A DNA stretch of 10,707 nt from Thermoplasmatota archaeon. GTDB taxonomy: Archaea > Thermoplasmatota > Thermoplasmata > RBG-16-68-12 > JAGMCJ01. A program made the translations under genes and the position numbers. Numbering within the stretch: position 1 is the stretch's first letter; every line of letters begins with the position of its first letter. Shown piece after piece: positions 1 to 6,995 of the stretch. The notes beneath the pieces are model-generated. The model saw only the letters and a program-made list of their open reading frames with translations, did not search any database and had not been told where the DNA came from. The stretch is from NCBI GenBank assembly GCA_022848825.1, contig JAJISH010000034.1:1-10707 (forward strand), given 5' to 3'.

Positions 1-1
1 A

Positions 2-493
2 GAGGAAGAAGAGGAAATCGAAATCATAGAGGAAGAGGCGGTACGACCAAAGATAAAACCCGTTCTGGATGATGAGACAAAGATGCTTCTCAAGGTCAGA
101 GAGAAGCAGAAACGGAAGAGACCCGCGTTCAGGAGACAGGAGTGGTTCAGGTACAAGAAGTTGGGCAAGAGCTGGAGGAAACCACGCGGCCTTCACTCAA
201 AGACGAGAAAGGGGTTGAAGTACAGACCCAAGATGGTGTCGATCGGATATCGATCGCCGCGGAAGGTCAGAGGGCTCCATCCTTCGGGCTTTGGGGATGC
301 CCTCATCCACAATGTGAAAGAACTAGAAGTGCTCGACCCGAAGACCCAAGCGGCTCGCATCGGGCACTCAGTAGGGTCCAGGAAGCGTGTTGAGATTGAG
401 GCAAGAGCAGACGAGATTGGAATCCGCATACTGAACAGGAGCATGGTTCATGAACCTGAAGAATCAGAGGAGAATGGCAGCCAGTCTTCTTAA
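2..493 (+). CDS. rpl32e: 50S ribosomal protein eL32 (L32e), 5' end outside the window
   Basis: Large-subunit ribosomal protein found only in archaea and eukaryotes. The reading frame is open from base 2 without a start codon, so the gene begins upstream; an internal ATG at 83 is not the real start, because family sequence (LDDETKMLLKVREK) runs across it. 163 residues are visible. The N-terminal part is a Glu-rich stretch (EEEEEIEIIEEE), then the basic conserved core with FRRQEWFRYKKL, WRKPRG and the HPSGF region. The C-terminus is a short acidic tail (HEPEESEENGSQSS). Acidic N-terminal extensions on archaeal eL32 are known, so this looks normal for the family. The position directly before eL19 matches the archaeal spc operon order (uL6-eL32-eL19-uL18). 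The last 44 nt overlap the start of the eL19 gene in another frame. Confidence 0.95.
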   Translation, partial: EEEEEIEIIEEEAVRPKIKPVLDDETKMLLKVREKQKRKRPAFRRQEWFRYKKLGKSWRKPRGLHSKTRKGLKYRPKMVSIGYRSPRKVRGLHPSGFGDALIHNVKELEVLDPKTQAARIGHSVGSRKRVEIEARADEIGIRILNRSMVHEPEESEENGSQSS

Positions 494-905
494 GTGCGGG
501 GTCAACAGAGTGTGGATCGACCCGCTCCGAATGGAAGATGTAGCCGATGCCATAACAAGAACAGACGTCCAAATCCAGATTGATGCAGGAACGATAAAGG
601 CCAAGCAGAAGAAGGGGATCTCCAGAGGCCGGACAAGATACTACAGAGGCCAGAGGAAGAAGGGGAGAGGCAGAGGCCAGGGAAGCCGGAAGGGCACCAG
701 CAAGGCCAGGAAGCCGAAGAAGGAAAGGTGGATTCAGACCATCCGGCCGATAAGGGAAAGACTGCGTGAACTCCGAGACGAGGGGAAGATAGACGTATCG
801 ACTTACAGGAAGTTCTATCTCCAGGCGAAGGGCGGAGTCTTCAAGAGCAAATCGCACCTCGAGACGCACCTTAGGTCAGGCGGATATCTTAAGGAGGATG
901 AGTGA
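450..905 (+). CDS. rpl19e: 50S ribosomal protein eL19 (L19e)
   Basis: Archaeal/eukaryotic large-subunit protein that binds 23S rRNA. The 151-residue product begins MNLKNQRRMAASLLKCGVNR, the typical eL19 N-terminus, followed by VWIDP, a very basic linker (about residues 60-95, rich in RG, KG and KK) and a C-terminal helix region with YRKFYLQAKGGVFKSK. Length is normal. The start at 450 is chosen because residues 1-12 align with the family consensus and a GGAG Shine-Dalgarno lies at 438-441, 8 nt upstream. This places the start inside the eL32 gene with a 44-nt overlap, longer than the other overlaps in this operon, so translation probably involves coupling or re-initiation. A later start at Met9 would lose conserved N-terminal sequence. 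Confidence 0.96.
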   Translation: MNLKNQRRMAASLLKCGVNRVWIDPLRMEDVADAITRTDVQIQIDAGTIKAKQKKGISRGRTRYYRGQRKKGRGRGQGSRKGTSKARKPKKERWIQTIRPIRERLRELRDEGKIDVSTYRKFYLQAKGGVFKSKSHLETHLRSGGYLKEDE

Positions 906-1408
906 TGGTCAGGGGTCCGAGAAAAAGAGTGGCATTCCGGAGGAGGCGCGAGGGAAGGACGGACTATAGGCTCAGGTCGAGGTTGCTGAGGTCCGGTCTG
1001 CCGAGGGCTGTCGTCAGAGCTTCCAATAGGAGCGTGTCGGTCCAAGTCATGAGTTACGACCCCACCGGTGACAGAGTGCTCAGTTCGGCGGTCTCGACCG
1101 AGCTCAGGAAGCTGGGTTGGGAGAAATCGACGTCGAGTATTCCGGCGGCCTATCTCACTGGATATCTGGCTGGCAGAAGGGCGCTTGAGAATGGCGTAGA
1201 GGAGGCCGTGCTCGACATGGGCTTGCACGTGCCTACGAAAGGGTCCAGGGTCTTCGCTTCCCTGAAGGGGCTGTTGGACGCAGGCCTCCAGATACCCTGC
1301 GGCGAGGAGATACTCCCGAGCGAAGAGAGGACAAGAGGAGAACACATCGGCGAGGACGCTGTCAAGGCGTTTGAGGCAGTGATGTCCAAGATGGAGGACG
1401 GCAAATGA
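905..1408 (+). CDS. rpl18: 50S ribosomal protein uL18
   Basis: Large-subunit protein that binds 5S rRNA in the central protuberance. The product is 167 residues, the usual archaeal length. Visible family features are the basic N-terminus ([20 protein letters not shown]), [20 protein letters not shown], the VQVM strand, [14 protein letters not shown], and the VLDMGL motif. Start choice: ATG at 905 overlaps the eL19 stop as TGATG and sits 7 nt after an AAGGAGG Shine-Dalgarno (891-897). A GTG at 902 would add one residue but is only 4 nt from that site. The gene continues the spc order and is followed by uS5 with a 4-nt ATGA overlap. Confidence 0.96.
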   Translation: MVRGPRKRVAFRRRREGRTDYRLRSRLLRSGLPRAVVRASNRSVSVQVMSYDPTGDRVLSSAVSTELRKLGWEKSTSSIPAAYLTGYLAGRRALENGVEEAVLDMGLHVPTKGSRVFASLKGLLDAGLQIPCGEEILPSEERTRGEHIGEDAVKAFEAVMSKMEDGK

Positions 1409-2172
1409 GGTACAAACCGGACTGGCAGCCCAAGACAAGGCTCGGGAAGATGGTTTTCCGCGGGGAGATATCAAGCATGAGGGAAGCGCTGGATACAGGC
1501 CTTCCGCTCAAGGAGCCACAGATCGTGGACATCCTGCTCCCCAATCTTGGCGATGAGGTCCTTGACGTTAACATGGTCCAGAGGATGACGGACAGCGGGC
1601 GGAGGGTCAACTTCGTTATTGTGGCTGTCGTCGGCAATGAGGATGGCTATGTGGGGCTGGGAAGGACCAAGGGGAAGGAGGTTGGCCCGGCAATAAGGAA
1701 GACGATAGATGCTGCGAAGCTGAACGTTGTCGAAGTGAAGAGGGGTTGCGGATCCTGGGAATGCGGGTGTGGAAGAGCACACTCCCTTCCGTTCCAAGTC
1801 AAGGGCAAGAGCGGATCGGTTCAGGTCGTTCTGAAACCCGCACCGAGGGGCATTTCCCTCGCCGTGGGAGGCGTTGCGAGGAGCATACTCAGGTTGGCGG
1901 GCATTAAGGACGCCTGGGGCTTCACCAAAGGACACTCCAGGACCACGGTGAACTACGCTTTCGCCGCGTTCGATGCACTGAAGCAAACGGGCGCCATGAA
2001 GATGTCTGAAGAGCAGTCCAAGACGCTGTGCATCGTCTCCGGACCAACCGAGATTCGGGCAGAAGGCGACACGTCAGAACCCGTGGAGACCGAGGGCAAA
2101 CCGAAAGAGGAGGAGAAGACCTCGGAGGCACAGGGGAAGGAAGGAGAGAAAGCGAAGGAGAAGTCTGAATGA
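1405..2172 (+). CDS. rps5: 30S ribosomal protein uS5
   Basis: Small-subunit protein involved in decoding accuracy and in the mRNA entry region. It has 255 residues. The double-stranded-RNA-binding-like S5 N-terminal domain covers about 40-105 ([26 protein letters not shown]), followed by the archaeal-type loop [18 protein letters not shown] with Cys115, Cys120 and Cys122, then the C-terminal domain (about 130-200; [38 protein letters not shown]). Residues from about 215 form a low-complexity Glu/Lys tail that accounts for the extra length relative to typical archaeal S5; it is probably disordered. The start overlaps the uL18 stop (ATGA, 1405-1408), and the stop overlaps the uL30 start in the same way. 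Confidence 0.97.
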   Translation: MRYKPDWQPKTRLGKMVFRGEISSMREALDTGLPLKEPQIVDILLPNLGDEVLDVNMVQRMTDSGRRVNFVIVAVVGNEDGYVGLGRTKGKEVGPAIRKTIDAAKLNVVEVKRGCGSWECGCGRAHSLPFQVKGKSGSVQVVLKPAPRGISLAVGGVARSILRLAGIKDAWGFTKGHSRTTVNYAFAAFDALKQTGAMKMSEEQSKTLCIVSGPTEIRAEGDTSEPVETEGKPKEEEKTSEAQGKEGEKAKEKSE

Positions 2173-2645
2173 CATACGCGGTCATCAGGATCAGAGGCAC
2201 TATCAATATCTCGAAGGATATCGCCGACACGATGAAATTCCTCAGGCTGAACAAGTCAAACCACTGTGTCGTCATCCCGGAAAATCCACAATACAACGGG
2301 ATGCTCCAGAAGGCGAAGGACTACATAACCTGGGGCGAGATCCAGCCAGAAACCCTGGCCAGAATGCTTGTCACCAGAGGTTCGGCCGCTGGCGAGAAGA
2401 TAACAGACTCGTACGTCAAGAAGAACTCCAAGTTCAAATCAGTGATCGCGTTTGCGAAGGCTGTCGCAAAAGGAGATGAGAGCATGGGTTCGCTGAGCGG
2501 ACTCGGTCCGGTCTTGCGACTCCACCCGCCACTGAAGGGCTTCGAGGGCGTCAAGAAGCCATATACGCTCGGTGGGTCTCTTGGATACCGAGGGGAAAAG
2601 ATTAATGACCTATTGACAAGGATGCTGTTCGTTCACGGGGACTGA
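2169..2645 (+). CDS. rpl30: 50S ribosomal protein uL30
   Basis: Large-subunit protein of the long archaeal/eukaryotic uL30 type (158 residues; bacterial L30 is about 60). It opens [20 protein letters not shown], then [20 protein letters not shown], the signature strand-helix of the family, and continues with [14 protein letters not shown]. The C-terminal region contains [25 protein letters not shown], typical of the archaeal extension. The ATG overlaps the uS5 stop (ATGA), with AAGGAG at 2156-2161 as a ribosome binding site. Translational coupling to uS5 is likely. Confidence 0.96.
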   Translation: MTYAVIRIRGTINISKDIADTMKFLRLNKSNHCVVIPENPQYNGMLQKAKDYITWGEIQPETLARMLVTRGSAAGEKITDSYVKKNSKFKSVIAFAKAVAKGDESMGSLSGLGPVLRLHPPLKGFEGVKKPYTLGGSLGYRGEKINDLLTRMLFVHGD

Positions 2646-2647
2646 GA

Positions 2648-3097
2648 ATGGGAAGAACATCGAAACTCAGAGGGAATAGGACTCACGGAAGAGGCAAGAA
2701 GGCAGGCAGGGGCGCTGGCAAGCGAGGGGGCAGAGGTAACGCCGGTCTTCACAAACACAAGTATATGACTACAGTCAAGATGAAAGACCCCTATTTTGGT
2801 GACCACGGCTTCAAGAGACATCATAGTCTTGTGGTGAAGAAGAACACGATCAATCTCGCAGAGGTCGAGGAGAGGCTCGATGAGATTACAGTAGAGGGGT
2901 TCGCAGAGAAGTCCAAGAACATCGTCACTGTGGACCTGGGGAAGATGGGGATAGACAAGCTGCTTGGGCGAGGGCAGGTCAGGACGAAGATGAAGATAAT
3001 CGTTAGCGAAGCATCCGAATCCGCCACCCAGAAAGTCCAGAAGGCAGGAGGAGAAGTAGTCACATCAGAAACGGAGGAGTCGGAGAGGAAGGACTGA
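2648..3097 (+). CDS. rpl15: 50S ribosomal protein uL15
   Basis: Large-subunit protein of 149 residues. The Gly/Arg/Lys-rich N-terminus (KLRGNRTHGRGKKAGRGAGK) is the disordered rRNA-penetrating arm of uL15. It is followed by KMKDPYFGDHGFKRH, characteristic of the archaeal/eukaryotic form, and a C-terminal globular region with VDLGKMGIDKLLGRGQV. The last dozen residues form an acidic tail (SETEESERKD). The gene starts 2 nt after the uL30 stop; its own stop shares one base with the SecY start (TGATG at 3095-3099). Order and spacing match the archaeal spc operon. Confidence 0.96.
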   Translation: MGRTSKLRGNRTHGRGKKAGRGAGKRGGRGNAGLHKHKYMTTVKMKDPYFGDHGFKRHHSLVVKKNTINLAEVEERLDEITVEGFAEKSKNIVTVDLGKMGIDKLLGRGQVRTKMKIIVSEASESATQKVQKAGGEVVTSETEESERKD

Positions 3098-4668
3098 TGG
3101 TGGAAGAGGGAAAGAGCAAGTTATACGCCCTGAAGCCCATCACGGACAGGCTCCCCGCGGTTGCGAAGCCAGTTGGGCATGTCCACTTCAGGACCAAAAT
3201 GCTCTGGGTCGTTCTCATCCTCGTCCTGTACTTCGCTCTGACCAACGTATTCATATACGGTCTTGACCCGGCAGAAACCATAGATGTATTCGCGAGTCTC
3301 CGAGCTATCCTGGCTGGGGCACAGGGCTCGCTGATGCATCTGGGCATAGGTCCAATCGTGACCGGGTCCATCATCATGCAGCTCTTCGCGGGATCGAAGA
3401 TCATCAAGCTTGACCTGACCAACGACGAAGACAAGTCCGTGTACCAGGGCACACAGAAGCTCCTCGTCATCATCATGATAGTCGTGGAAGCCATACCACA
3501 GGTCTTCGGCTTCCTTCATCCCTCGGGGGACTTCGTTTCGAGAATGGAGGGGTTCGCCCCAGGACAGGGAGAGATGATGGCGAACTCTCTGATAGTGGGC
3601 CAGCTGGTCATCGGTAGCTATCTGGTCTTCCTGATGGACGAGGTCGTCTCGAAATGGGGCATAGGAAGCGGCGTCAGCCTGTTCATTGCTGGCGGAGTCT
3701 CTCAGCAGATCTTCGTCGGCACGTTCAACTGGATACCCGCTGAGGCTGGGGGGGTGCCCCCGGGGACCATACCGAAGACGATGTGGTACCTCAACAACAT
3801 GAGCGTTTCTGGTGTTTCCCAGGGAGGTCTTGAGCAGATTCTCCTCCAGGATCCGAATCCTGTGATTGCCTTGGTGGGAACCATGGTTATCTTTCTCATC
3901 GTGGCCTATGCGGAGTCCATGAGAATCGAGCTTCCCTTGGCGCACGGCGCTGCCCGAGGTGCCAGGGGGAGGTATCCGATACGTCTCATCTATGCATCCA
4001 ACATACCGGTCATACTGATGGCGGCCGTGCTGGCAAACGTGAGCATGTTCTCCCTCCTCTTCTGGAACAACCCGGACTGGCCCATTGTTGGACAGAACTG
4101 GATGATTGGTTCATACCCAACGTCGGCAGCGGACGCGGAGGCTTTAGGTATCTCGCGTACGACGCCCATGACGGGAGTGGCCTACTACCTCTCGACCGTG
4201 ATGGGTGTGGGTGATTGGCTCCTCCCGCTTTTAGGTCCAGACAGTTATGAACACCTCCTGAGAGGCCACTCGTATGTGCAGGTGATGGCTCACCTTCTGA
4301 TCTACGTGGGGGTGATGGTCGTAGGCTCGATAATCTTTGCCAAGTTCTGGATCGAGACTACAAACATGGGACCGGAAGCGGTTGCCAAGCAGATTGAGGG
4401 CAGCGGGATGCAGATTCCAGGGTTCAGGCGGGACCCGCGGGTTCTCAGGAGAGTGCTGGAAAGGTATATCCCCGTGGTGACTGTCATTAGCGGAGCGGCT
4501 GTCGGCTCCTTGGCCGCGGGTGCGGACTTGTTAGGGACTGTCGGAAATGCCAGCGGAACGGGGGTCCTGCTAGCTGTGGGCATATTGATCCAGTTCTACG
4601 AGGCGATGGGCAGAGAACAGATGATGGAGATGCACCCGGTTCTGAGAGGATTCTTTGGCTCGGAATGA
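3097..4668 (+). CDS. secY: Preprotein translocase subunit SecY (Sec61 alpha)
   Basis: Pore-forming subunit of the Sec translocon in the cytoplasmic membrane; it moves unfolded proteins across or into the membrane with SecE and Sec61beta. The 523-residue product has ten predicted hydrophobic segments: about 34-55, 76-97 (after a plug-like helix at 63-75), 119-138, 160-180, 190-210, 255-272, 298-322, 395-415, 457-474 and 485-502. Family motifs include MHLGIGPIVTGSIIMQLFAG (plug/TM2b), the cytosolic loop ELPLAHGAARGARGRYPIRL, and ESGM-like KQIEGSGMQIPGFRRDPR before TM9. The long external region between TM7 and TM8 (about 323-390) is typical of archaeal forms. It is the last gene of the spc block here; archaeal operons often continue with adk and others, but here a convergent gene follows after 2 nt. 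Confidence 0.96.
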   Translation: MVEEGKSKLYALKPITDRLPAVAKPVGHVHFRTKMLWVVLILVLYFALTNVFIYGLDPAETIDVFASLRAILAGAQGSLMHLGIGPIVTGSIIMQLFAGSKIIKLDLTNDEDKSVYQGTQKLLVIIMIVVEAIPQVFGFLHPSGDFVSRMEGFAPGQGEMMANSLIVGQLVIGSYLVFLMDEVVSKWGIGSGVSLFIAGGVSQQIFVGTFNWIPAEAGGVPPGTIPKTMWYLNNMSVSGVSQGGLEQILLQDPNPVIALVGTMVIFLIVAYAESMRIELPLAHGAARGARGRYPIRLIYASNIPVILMAAVLANVSMFSLLFWNNPDWPIVGQNWMIGSYPTSAADAEALGISRTTPMTGVAYYLSTVMGVGDWLLPLLGPDSYEHLLRGHSYVQVMAHLLIYVGVMVVGSIIFAKFWIETTNMGPEAVAKQIEGSGMQIPGFRRDPRVLRRVLERYIPVVTVISGAAVGSLAAGADLLGTVGNASGTGVLLAVGILIQFYEAMGREQMMEMHPVLRGFFGSE

Positions 4669-4670
4669 TC

Positions 4671-5585
4671 TCATCTGAGCAAAGCGAGGAGCAAGGCCTT
4701 CTGCGCGTGGAGGCGGTTCTCAGCCTGGTCGAACACGATTGACTGGGGGCCGTCAATCACTTCACCGGTGATTTCCTGTCCCCGGTGCGCGGGAAGGCAG
4801 TGCATTATTAGGCAGTCGGGGGAGGCCAGCGCGACAAGACCCGAGTTCACTTGGTATTCACTGAAGGCTTCGAGCCTCTTCTCGACATCTCTGTCTCCCA
4901 TGGAGATCCATACATCCGTATAGATCACGTTGGCCTCGTGGACGGCTTCTCTCGGGTCCCTCAAGACGTCGCACCTGGACCCCGCTCGCGAGGCCAGCCT
5001 CCGAGCGTCTTCGACGATGCCCTGATCCGGCTCGTGCCCCTCAGGACAGGCAGCCGAGATGTCGATGCCGGTGATTGAACATGCGAGCAGAAGGGAGTTG
5101 CAGACGTTGTTCCCGTCACCGACGTAGGCCAGCTTCAATCCCCTGGGCGTCCTCCTCTCGGCAATCGTCGCAACATCCGCTAGGGCCTGACAAGGGTGTT
5201 CAAGGTCATCGAGTGCGTTGATCACCGGGATGGAGGAGTTCCTCGCTAGATCAAGCACCATCTCGTGGTCGAAGGCCCTGTAGGCGATGCAGTCAACGTA
5301 CCTGCTCAGTGTTCTCGCCGGGTCCGAGATCGTCTCGCCCCTTCCGAGCTGGGTGTCCTGCGGATTGAGGAACAGCGACCTCCCGCCAAGCTGGTTCATC
5401 GCGACCTCAAAAGAGACGCGCGTCCTGGTGCTGCTCTTCTCGAATATCATTGCCAGTGTCCTGCCCTTAAGAGGCTCGTCATTCTCACCTGATCGATCTC
5501 GCTTCTTCAGGTCAAGCGCCGACTGGACCAGTTCCGCGAATTCATCTCTCGCATCGAGCACCGAAAGGTAATCCTTCTGCATCAT
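4671..5585 (-). CDS. argF: Ornithine carbamoyltransferase
   Basis: Cytosolic enzyme of arginine biosynthesis that joins carbamoyl phosphate and ornithine to give citrulline. The product is 304 residues, the normal length. Residues seen: STRTR carbamoyl-phosphate loop at 52-56, HPCQ at 130-133, VGDGNN at the start of the second domain (155-160), DVWISMG at 224-230 and the HCLPAHRG motif at 262-269. The SMG loop and HCLP cysteine mark it as ornithine rather than aspartate carbamoyltransferase. It begins with two consecutive Met codons (5585 and 5582); a weak AGGA lies just upstream, so the transcript may have a very short leader. It faces SecY with a 2-nt gap at its 3' end and is divergent from the first GTPase gene. 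No other arginine genes are in view. Confidence 0.96.
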   Translation of the reverse strand: MMQKDYLSVLDARDEFAELVQSALDLKKRDRSGENDEPLKGRTLAMIFEKSSTRTRVSFEVAMNQLGGRSLFLNPQDTQLGRGETISDPARTLSRYVDCIAYRAFDHEMVLDLARNSSIPVINALDDLEHPCQALADVATIAERRTPRGLKLAYVGDGNNVCNSLLLACSITGIDISAACPEGHEPDQGIVEDARRLASRAGSRCDVLRDPREAVHEANVIYTDVWISMGDRDVEKRLEAFSEYQVNSGLVALASPDCLIMHCLPAHRGQEITGEVIDGPQSIVFDQAENRLHAQKALLLALLR

Positions 5586-5609
5586 CGTGTCCTAGATATC
5601 GCAGGCTAA

Positions 5610-5617
5610 CAATAAGC
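5610..5617 (-). promoter_or_regulatory. Possible TATA element for argF
   Basis: Read on the minus strand, this is CTTATTGT-like sequence (GCTTATTG) about 25-30 nt before the argF start codon. That spacing would put transcription initiation close to the ATG at 5585. The match to a TATA consensus is weak and no clear purine-rich BRE is seen, so this is a tentative call. Confidence 0.3.
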
Positions 5618-5635
5618 TTTCGACATGATGGGAAG

Positions 5636-5649
5636 TATCAGCATTGATA
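5636..5649. promoter_or_regulatory. Operator-like palindrome 1 (TATCA-N4-TGATA)
   Basis: Perfect inverted repeat TATCA GCAT TGATA. It ends 14 bp before a TATA box for the downstream GTPase gene and lies 51 bp from the argF start on the other side. Related palindromes occur at the same place before the other three GTPase genes, which is the main reason to call it a binding site. Its centre would be near -50 relative to the inferred transcription start, upstream of BRE/TATA, a position more typical of archaeal activators than of repressors; that reading is inference. Confidence 0.65.
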
Positions 5650-5663
5650 ACAAAACACAAATC

Positions 5664-5671
5664 CTTATATG
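5664..5671 (+). promoter_or_regulatory. TATA box of GTPase gene 1
   Basis: CTTATATG preceded by an A-rich BRE-like stretch (ACACAAATC). With the usual archaeal spacing of about 25 nt, transcription would start near 5693, leaving a leader of about 29 nt that contains the ribosome binding site. Confidence 0.6.
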
Positions 5672-5721
5672 AGTTCAAGTGTTCGGAAAGAACCTGAGGA
5701 ATAAACGTTGGGGGAATCCCT

Positions 5722-6273
5722 TTGAAAAAGAAGATGAAGATGAAGATATGCATGGTCGGTGAAGGTGCAGTGGGAAAGACCAGTCTGATTCGAAGGTTCG
5801 TTCTCGATGAGTTCGACGACAAGTATCTCCAGACCCTGGGAACCAAGGTATCCAAGAAAGAAATCGCTGTGGATGTCAAGGAAAAGGATGTGGAGCTTCA
5901 GATCGACATGACCATATGGGACATAATGGGTCAGAAGGGATTCCGAGAGCTTCTGAAGGAGGCCTATTTCTACGGAGCCAAAGGCGTAATCGCGGTCTGC
6001 GATATGACACGCAAGGACACGCTTTCCGAGCTGGACGATTGGATTGAGGGGGTCTACAGCGTGACCGGGAAGGTTCCCATAGAGTTCCTCGCGAACAAGA
6101 CTGACCTGAAGGATGACAGAGCGCTCGCCGAGAGTGATCTGGAGCAAGCGAGCCGGGCGTACGACTCGAGATTCTACTACACGAGCGCCAAGACTGGAGA
6201 GAACGTGGAGTTGGCGTTCAAGGAGCTGGCGGAGAAGATCGCTCGCCAGAAAATGGGAGAGCTCGAGGACTAA
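5722..6273 (+). CDS. Rab/Ras-like small GTPase, paralog 1
   Basis: Small P-loop GTPase of 183 residues, acting as a GTP/GDP molecular switch; target unknown. Motifs: G1 GEGAVGKTS (13-21), switch I Thr38 in YLQTLG, G3 WDIMGQ (66-71), G4 NKTD (125-128), G5 TSAK (154-157). The residue equivalent to Ras Gly12 is Gly15 and that of Ras Gln61 is Gln71, so this copy keeps the classical catalytic set, unlike its three neighbours. The segment FRELLKEAYFYGAKGVIAVCDMTR resembles the Rab block after switch II. There is no C-terminal Cys or prenylation motif and no membrane segment, so it should be cytosolic. Start: TTG at 5722 after a GGGGGA site at 5710-5715; ATG at 5734 or 5740 are alternatives. An in-frame stop at 5695-5697 bounds the frame. 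An own promoter with palindrome lies upstream. Confidence 0.9.
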   Translation: MKKKMKMKICMVGEGAVGKTSLIRRFVLDEFDDKYLQTLGTKVSKKEIAVDVKEKDVELQIDMTIWDIMGQKGFRELLKEAYFYGAKGVIAVCDMTRKDTLSELDDWIEGVYSVTGKVPIEFLANKTDLKDDRALAESDLEQASRAYDSRFYYTSAKTGENVELAFKELAEKIARQKMGELED

Positions 6274-6287
6274 TATCAACGCTGATA
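6274..6287. promoter_or_regulatory. Operator-like palindrome 2 (TATCA-N4-TGATA)
   Basis: Perfect inverted repeat TATCA ACGC TGATA that starts at the first base after the stop codon of GTPase gene 1 and ends 13 bp before the next TATA box. The half-sites are identical to palindrome 1 while the 4-bp spacer differs, the pattern expected for a protein binding site. Confidence 0.65.
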
Positions 6288-6300
6288 ATCTCGCAGAAAC

Positions 6301-6308
6301 CTATATCT
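6301..6308 (+). promoter_or_regulatory. TATA box of GTPase gene 2
   Basis: CTATATCT preceded by GCAGAAAC, a reasonable BRE. The expected transcription start is near 6330, giving a leader of roughly 25 nt that contains AGGGGATGGTGA before the ATG at 6356. Confidence 0.55.
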
Positions 6309-6355
6309 GAGAACTTCCGTCTTCTTCCAACTACATCCATAGGGGATGGTGACAG

Positions 6356-6904
6356 ATGTTCGGAAGCAGCGACACCATGAAAGTGAAGATATGCTTGGTT
6401 GGTGAGGGTGCGGTCGGCAAGACCAGCCTCATCAGGAAATATGTGCTCGACGAGTTTGATGACAGGTACATATCCACTCTGGGAGCGAAGATAACGAAGA
6501 AGGAGCTGAGGGTTGAATTCCCAGACAATGGCAACGAGATCCGAATCGACATGACGATCTGGGACATCATGGGAGAGAAGGGCTTCCGCGAGCTGCTCAA
6601 AGAGGCGTATTTCCACGGTGCACAGGGGGTCCTCGCGGTCTGCGATGTAACAAGGAAGAACACCCTCCCCGACCTGGAGAGTTGGATAAGCGCAATCGAG
6701 ACTGTCACCGGGAAGGTACCCATCCAGTTCCTGGCCAACAAGGCAGATCTGAAGGACCAGCTAACTTTCACTGAGAGTGAACTGCGAGAAATGAGCGCCA
6801 AGCACAAATCTCCCTACATTTTCACGAGCGCCAAGACGGGCGAGAATGTGGACAAAGCCTTCTTCGCCATCGCCGACGCGATCGCGAAGAGAAGGGTCGC
6901 CTAG
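6356..6904 (+). CDS. Rab/Ras-like small GTPase, paralog 2
   Basis: Small GTPase of 182 residues, clearly homologous to its neighbours over the full length. Motifs: G1 GEGAVGKTS (16-24), switch I Thr41 (YISTLGAK), G3 WDIMGE (69-74), G4 NKAD (128-131), G5 TSAK (157-160). The Ras Gly12 equivalent is Gly; the Ras Gln61 equivalent is Glu74 instead of Gln. Known biochemistry of Ras shows that this position sets hydrolysis rate, so kinetics may differ from paralog 1. No lipidation motif or transmembrane segment is visible. Start: ATG 6356 lies just after a GGTGA site (6348-6352); Met8 (6377) is an alternative. It is preceded by its own palindrome and TATA box. The cellular target is not recognisable from the sequence. 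Confidence 0.9.
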   Translation: MFGSSDTMKVKICLVGEGAVGKTSLIRKYVLDEFDDRYISTLGAKITKKELRVEFPDNGNEIRIDMTIWDIMGEKGFRELLKEAYFHGAQGVLAVCDVTRKNTLPDLESWISAIETVTGKVPIQFLANKADLKDQLTFTESELREMSAKHKSPYIFTSAKTGENVDKAFFAIADAIAKRRVA

Positions 6905-6923
6905 TCTGAGAATACAAATTGAT

Positions 6924-6937
6924 AATCAGTACTGATA
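6924..6937. promoter_or_regulatory. Operator-like palindrome 3 (AATCA-N4-TGATA)
   Basis: AATCA GTAC TGATA: one mismatch to the consensus at the outermost base, but the inner 12 bases form a perfect palindrome. Directly upstream is another TGATA half-site (6920-6924), so the region has three half-sites. It ends 15 bp before the TATA element of GTPase gene 3. Confidence 0.6.
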
Positions 6938-6952
6938 GCCGTACGAAAAGTG

Positions 6953-6960
6953 CTATTTAT
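6953..6960 (+). promoter_or_regulatory. TATA box of GTPase gene 3
   Basis: CTATTTAT preceded by ACGAAAAGTG, a good BRE-like element. The predicted transcription start is near 6980, downstream of an in-frame ATG at 6975, which supports the later start at 6996. Confidence 0.55.
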
Positions 6961-6995
6961 CGTGCGGATTATTCATGGGCGATGGAGGCCTCGTG

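Noticed and set aside
142..393. + strand 83-codon frame overlapping eL32
   Set aside because: Out of frame with conserved eL32 sequence, no ribosome binding site or recognisable product.
303..1474. Long minus-strand open frames (188 and 219 codons) across the ribosomal protein genes
   Set aside because: They overlap well-conserved ribosomal genes on the + strand, have low-complexity Ser/Pro/Leu-rich translations and no recognisable domain.
3121..3945. 274-codon open frame on the minus strand inside secY
   Set aside because: It is fully antisense to conserved SecY sequence, shows no family resemblance, and is explained by the codon bias of the + strand gene.
6274..6287. The palindrome after the GTPase 1 stop codon as a hairpin terminator
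   Set aside because: The stem is only 5 bp and AT-rich, there is no T tract after it, and its spacing to the next TATA box is matched by copies not located directly at a stop codon.
6975..6995. Upstream ATG at 6975 as the start of GTPase 3
   Set aside because: It lacks a good ribosome binding site and lies at or before the inferred transcription start; ATG 6996 has GGAGG at ideal spacing.
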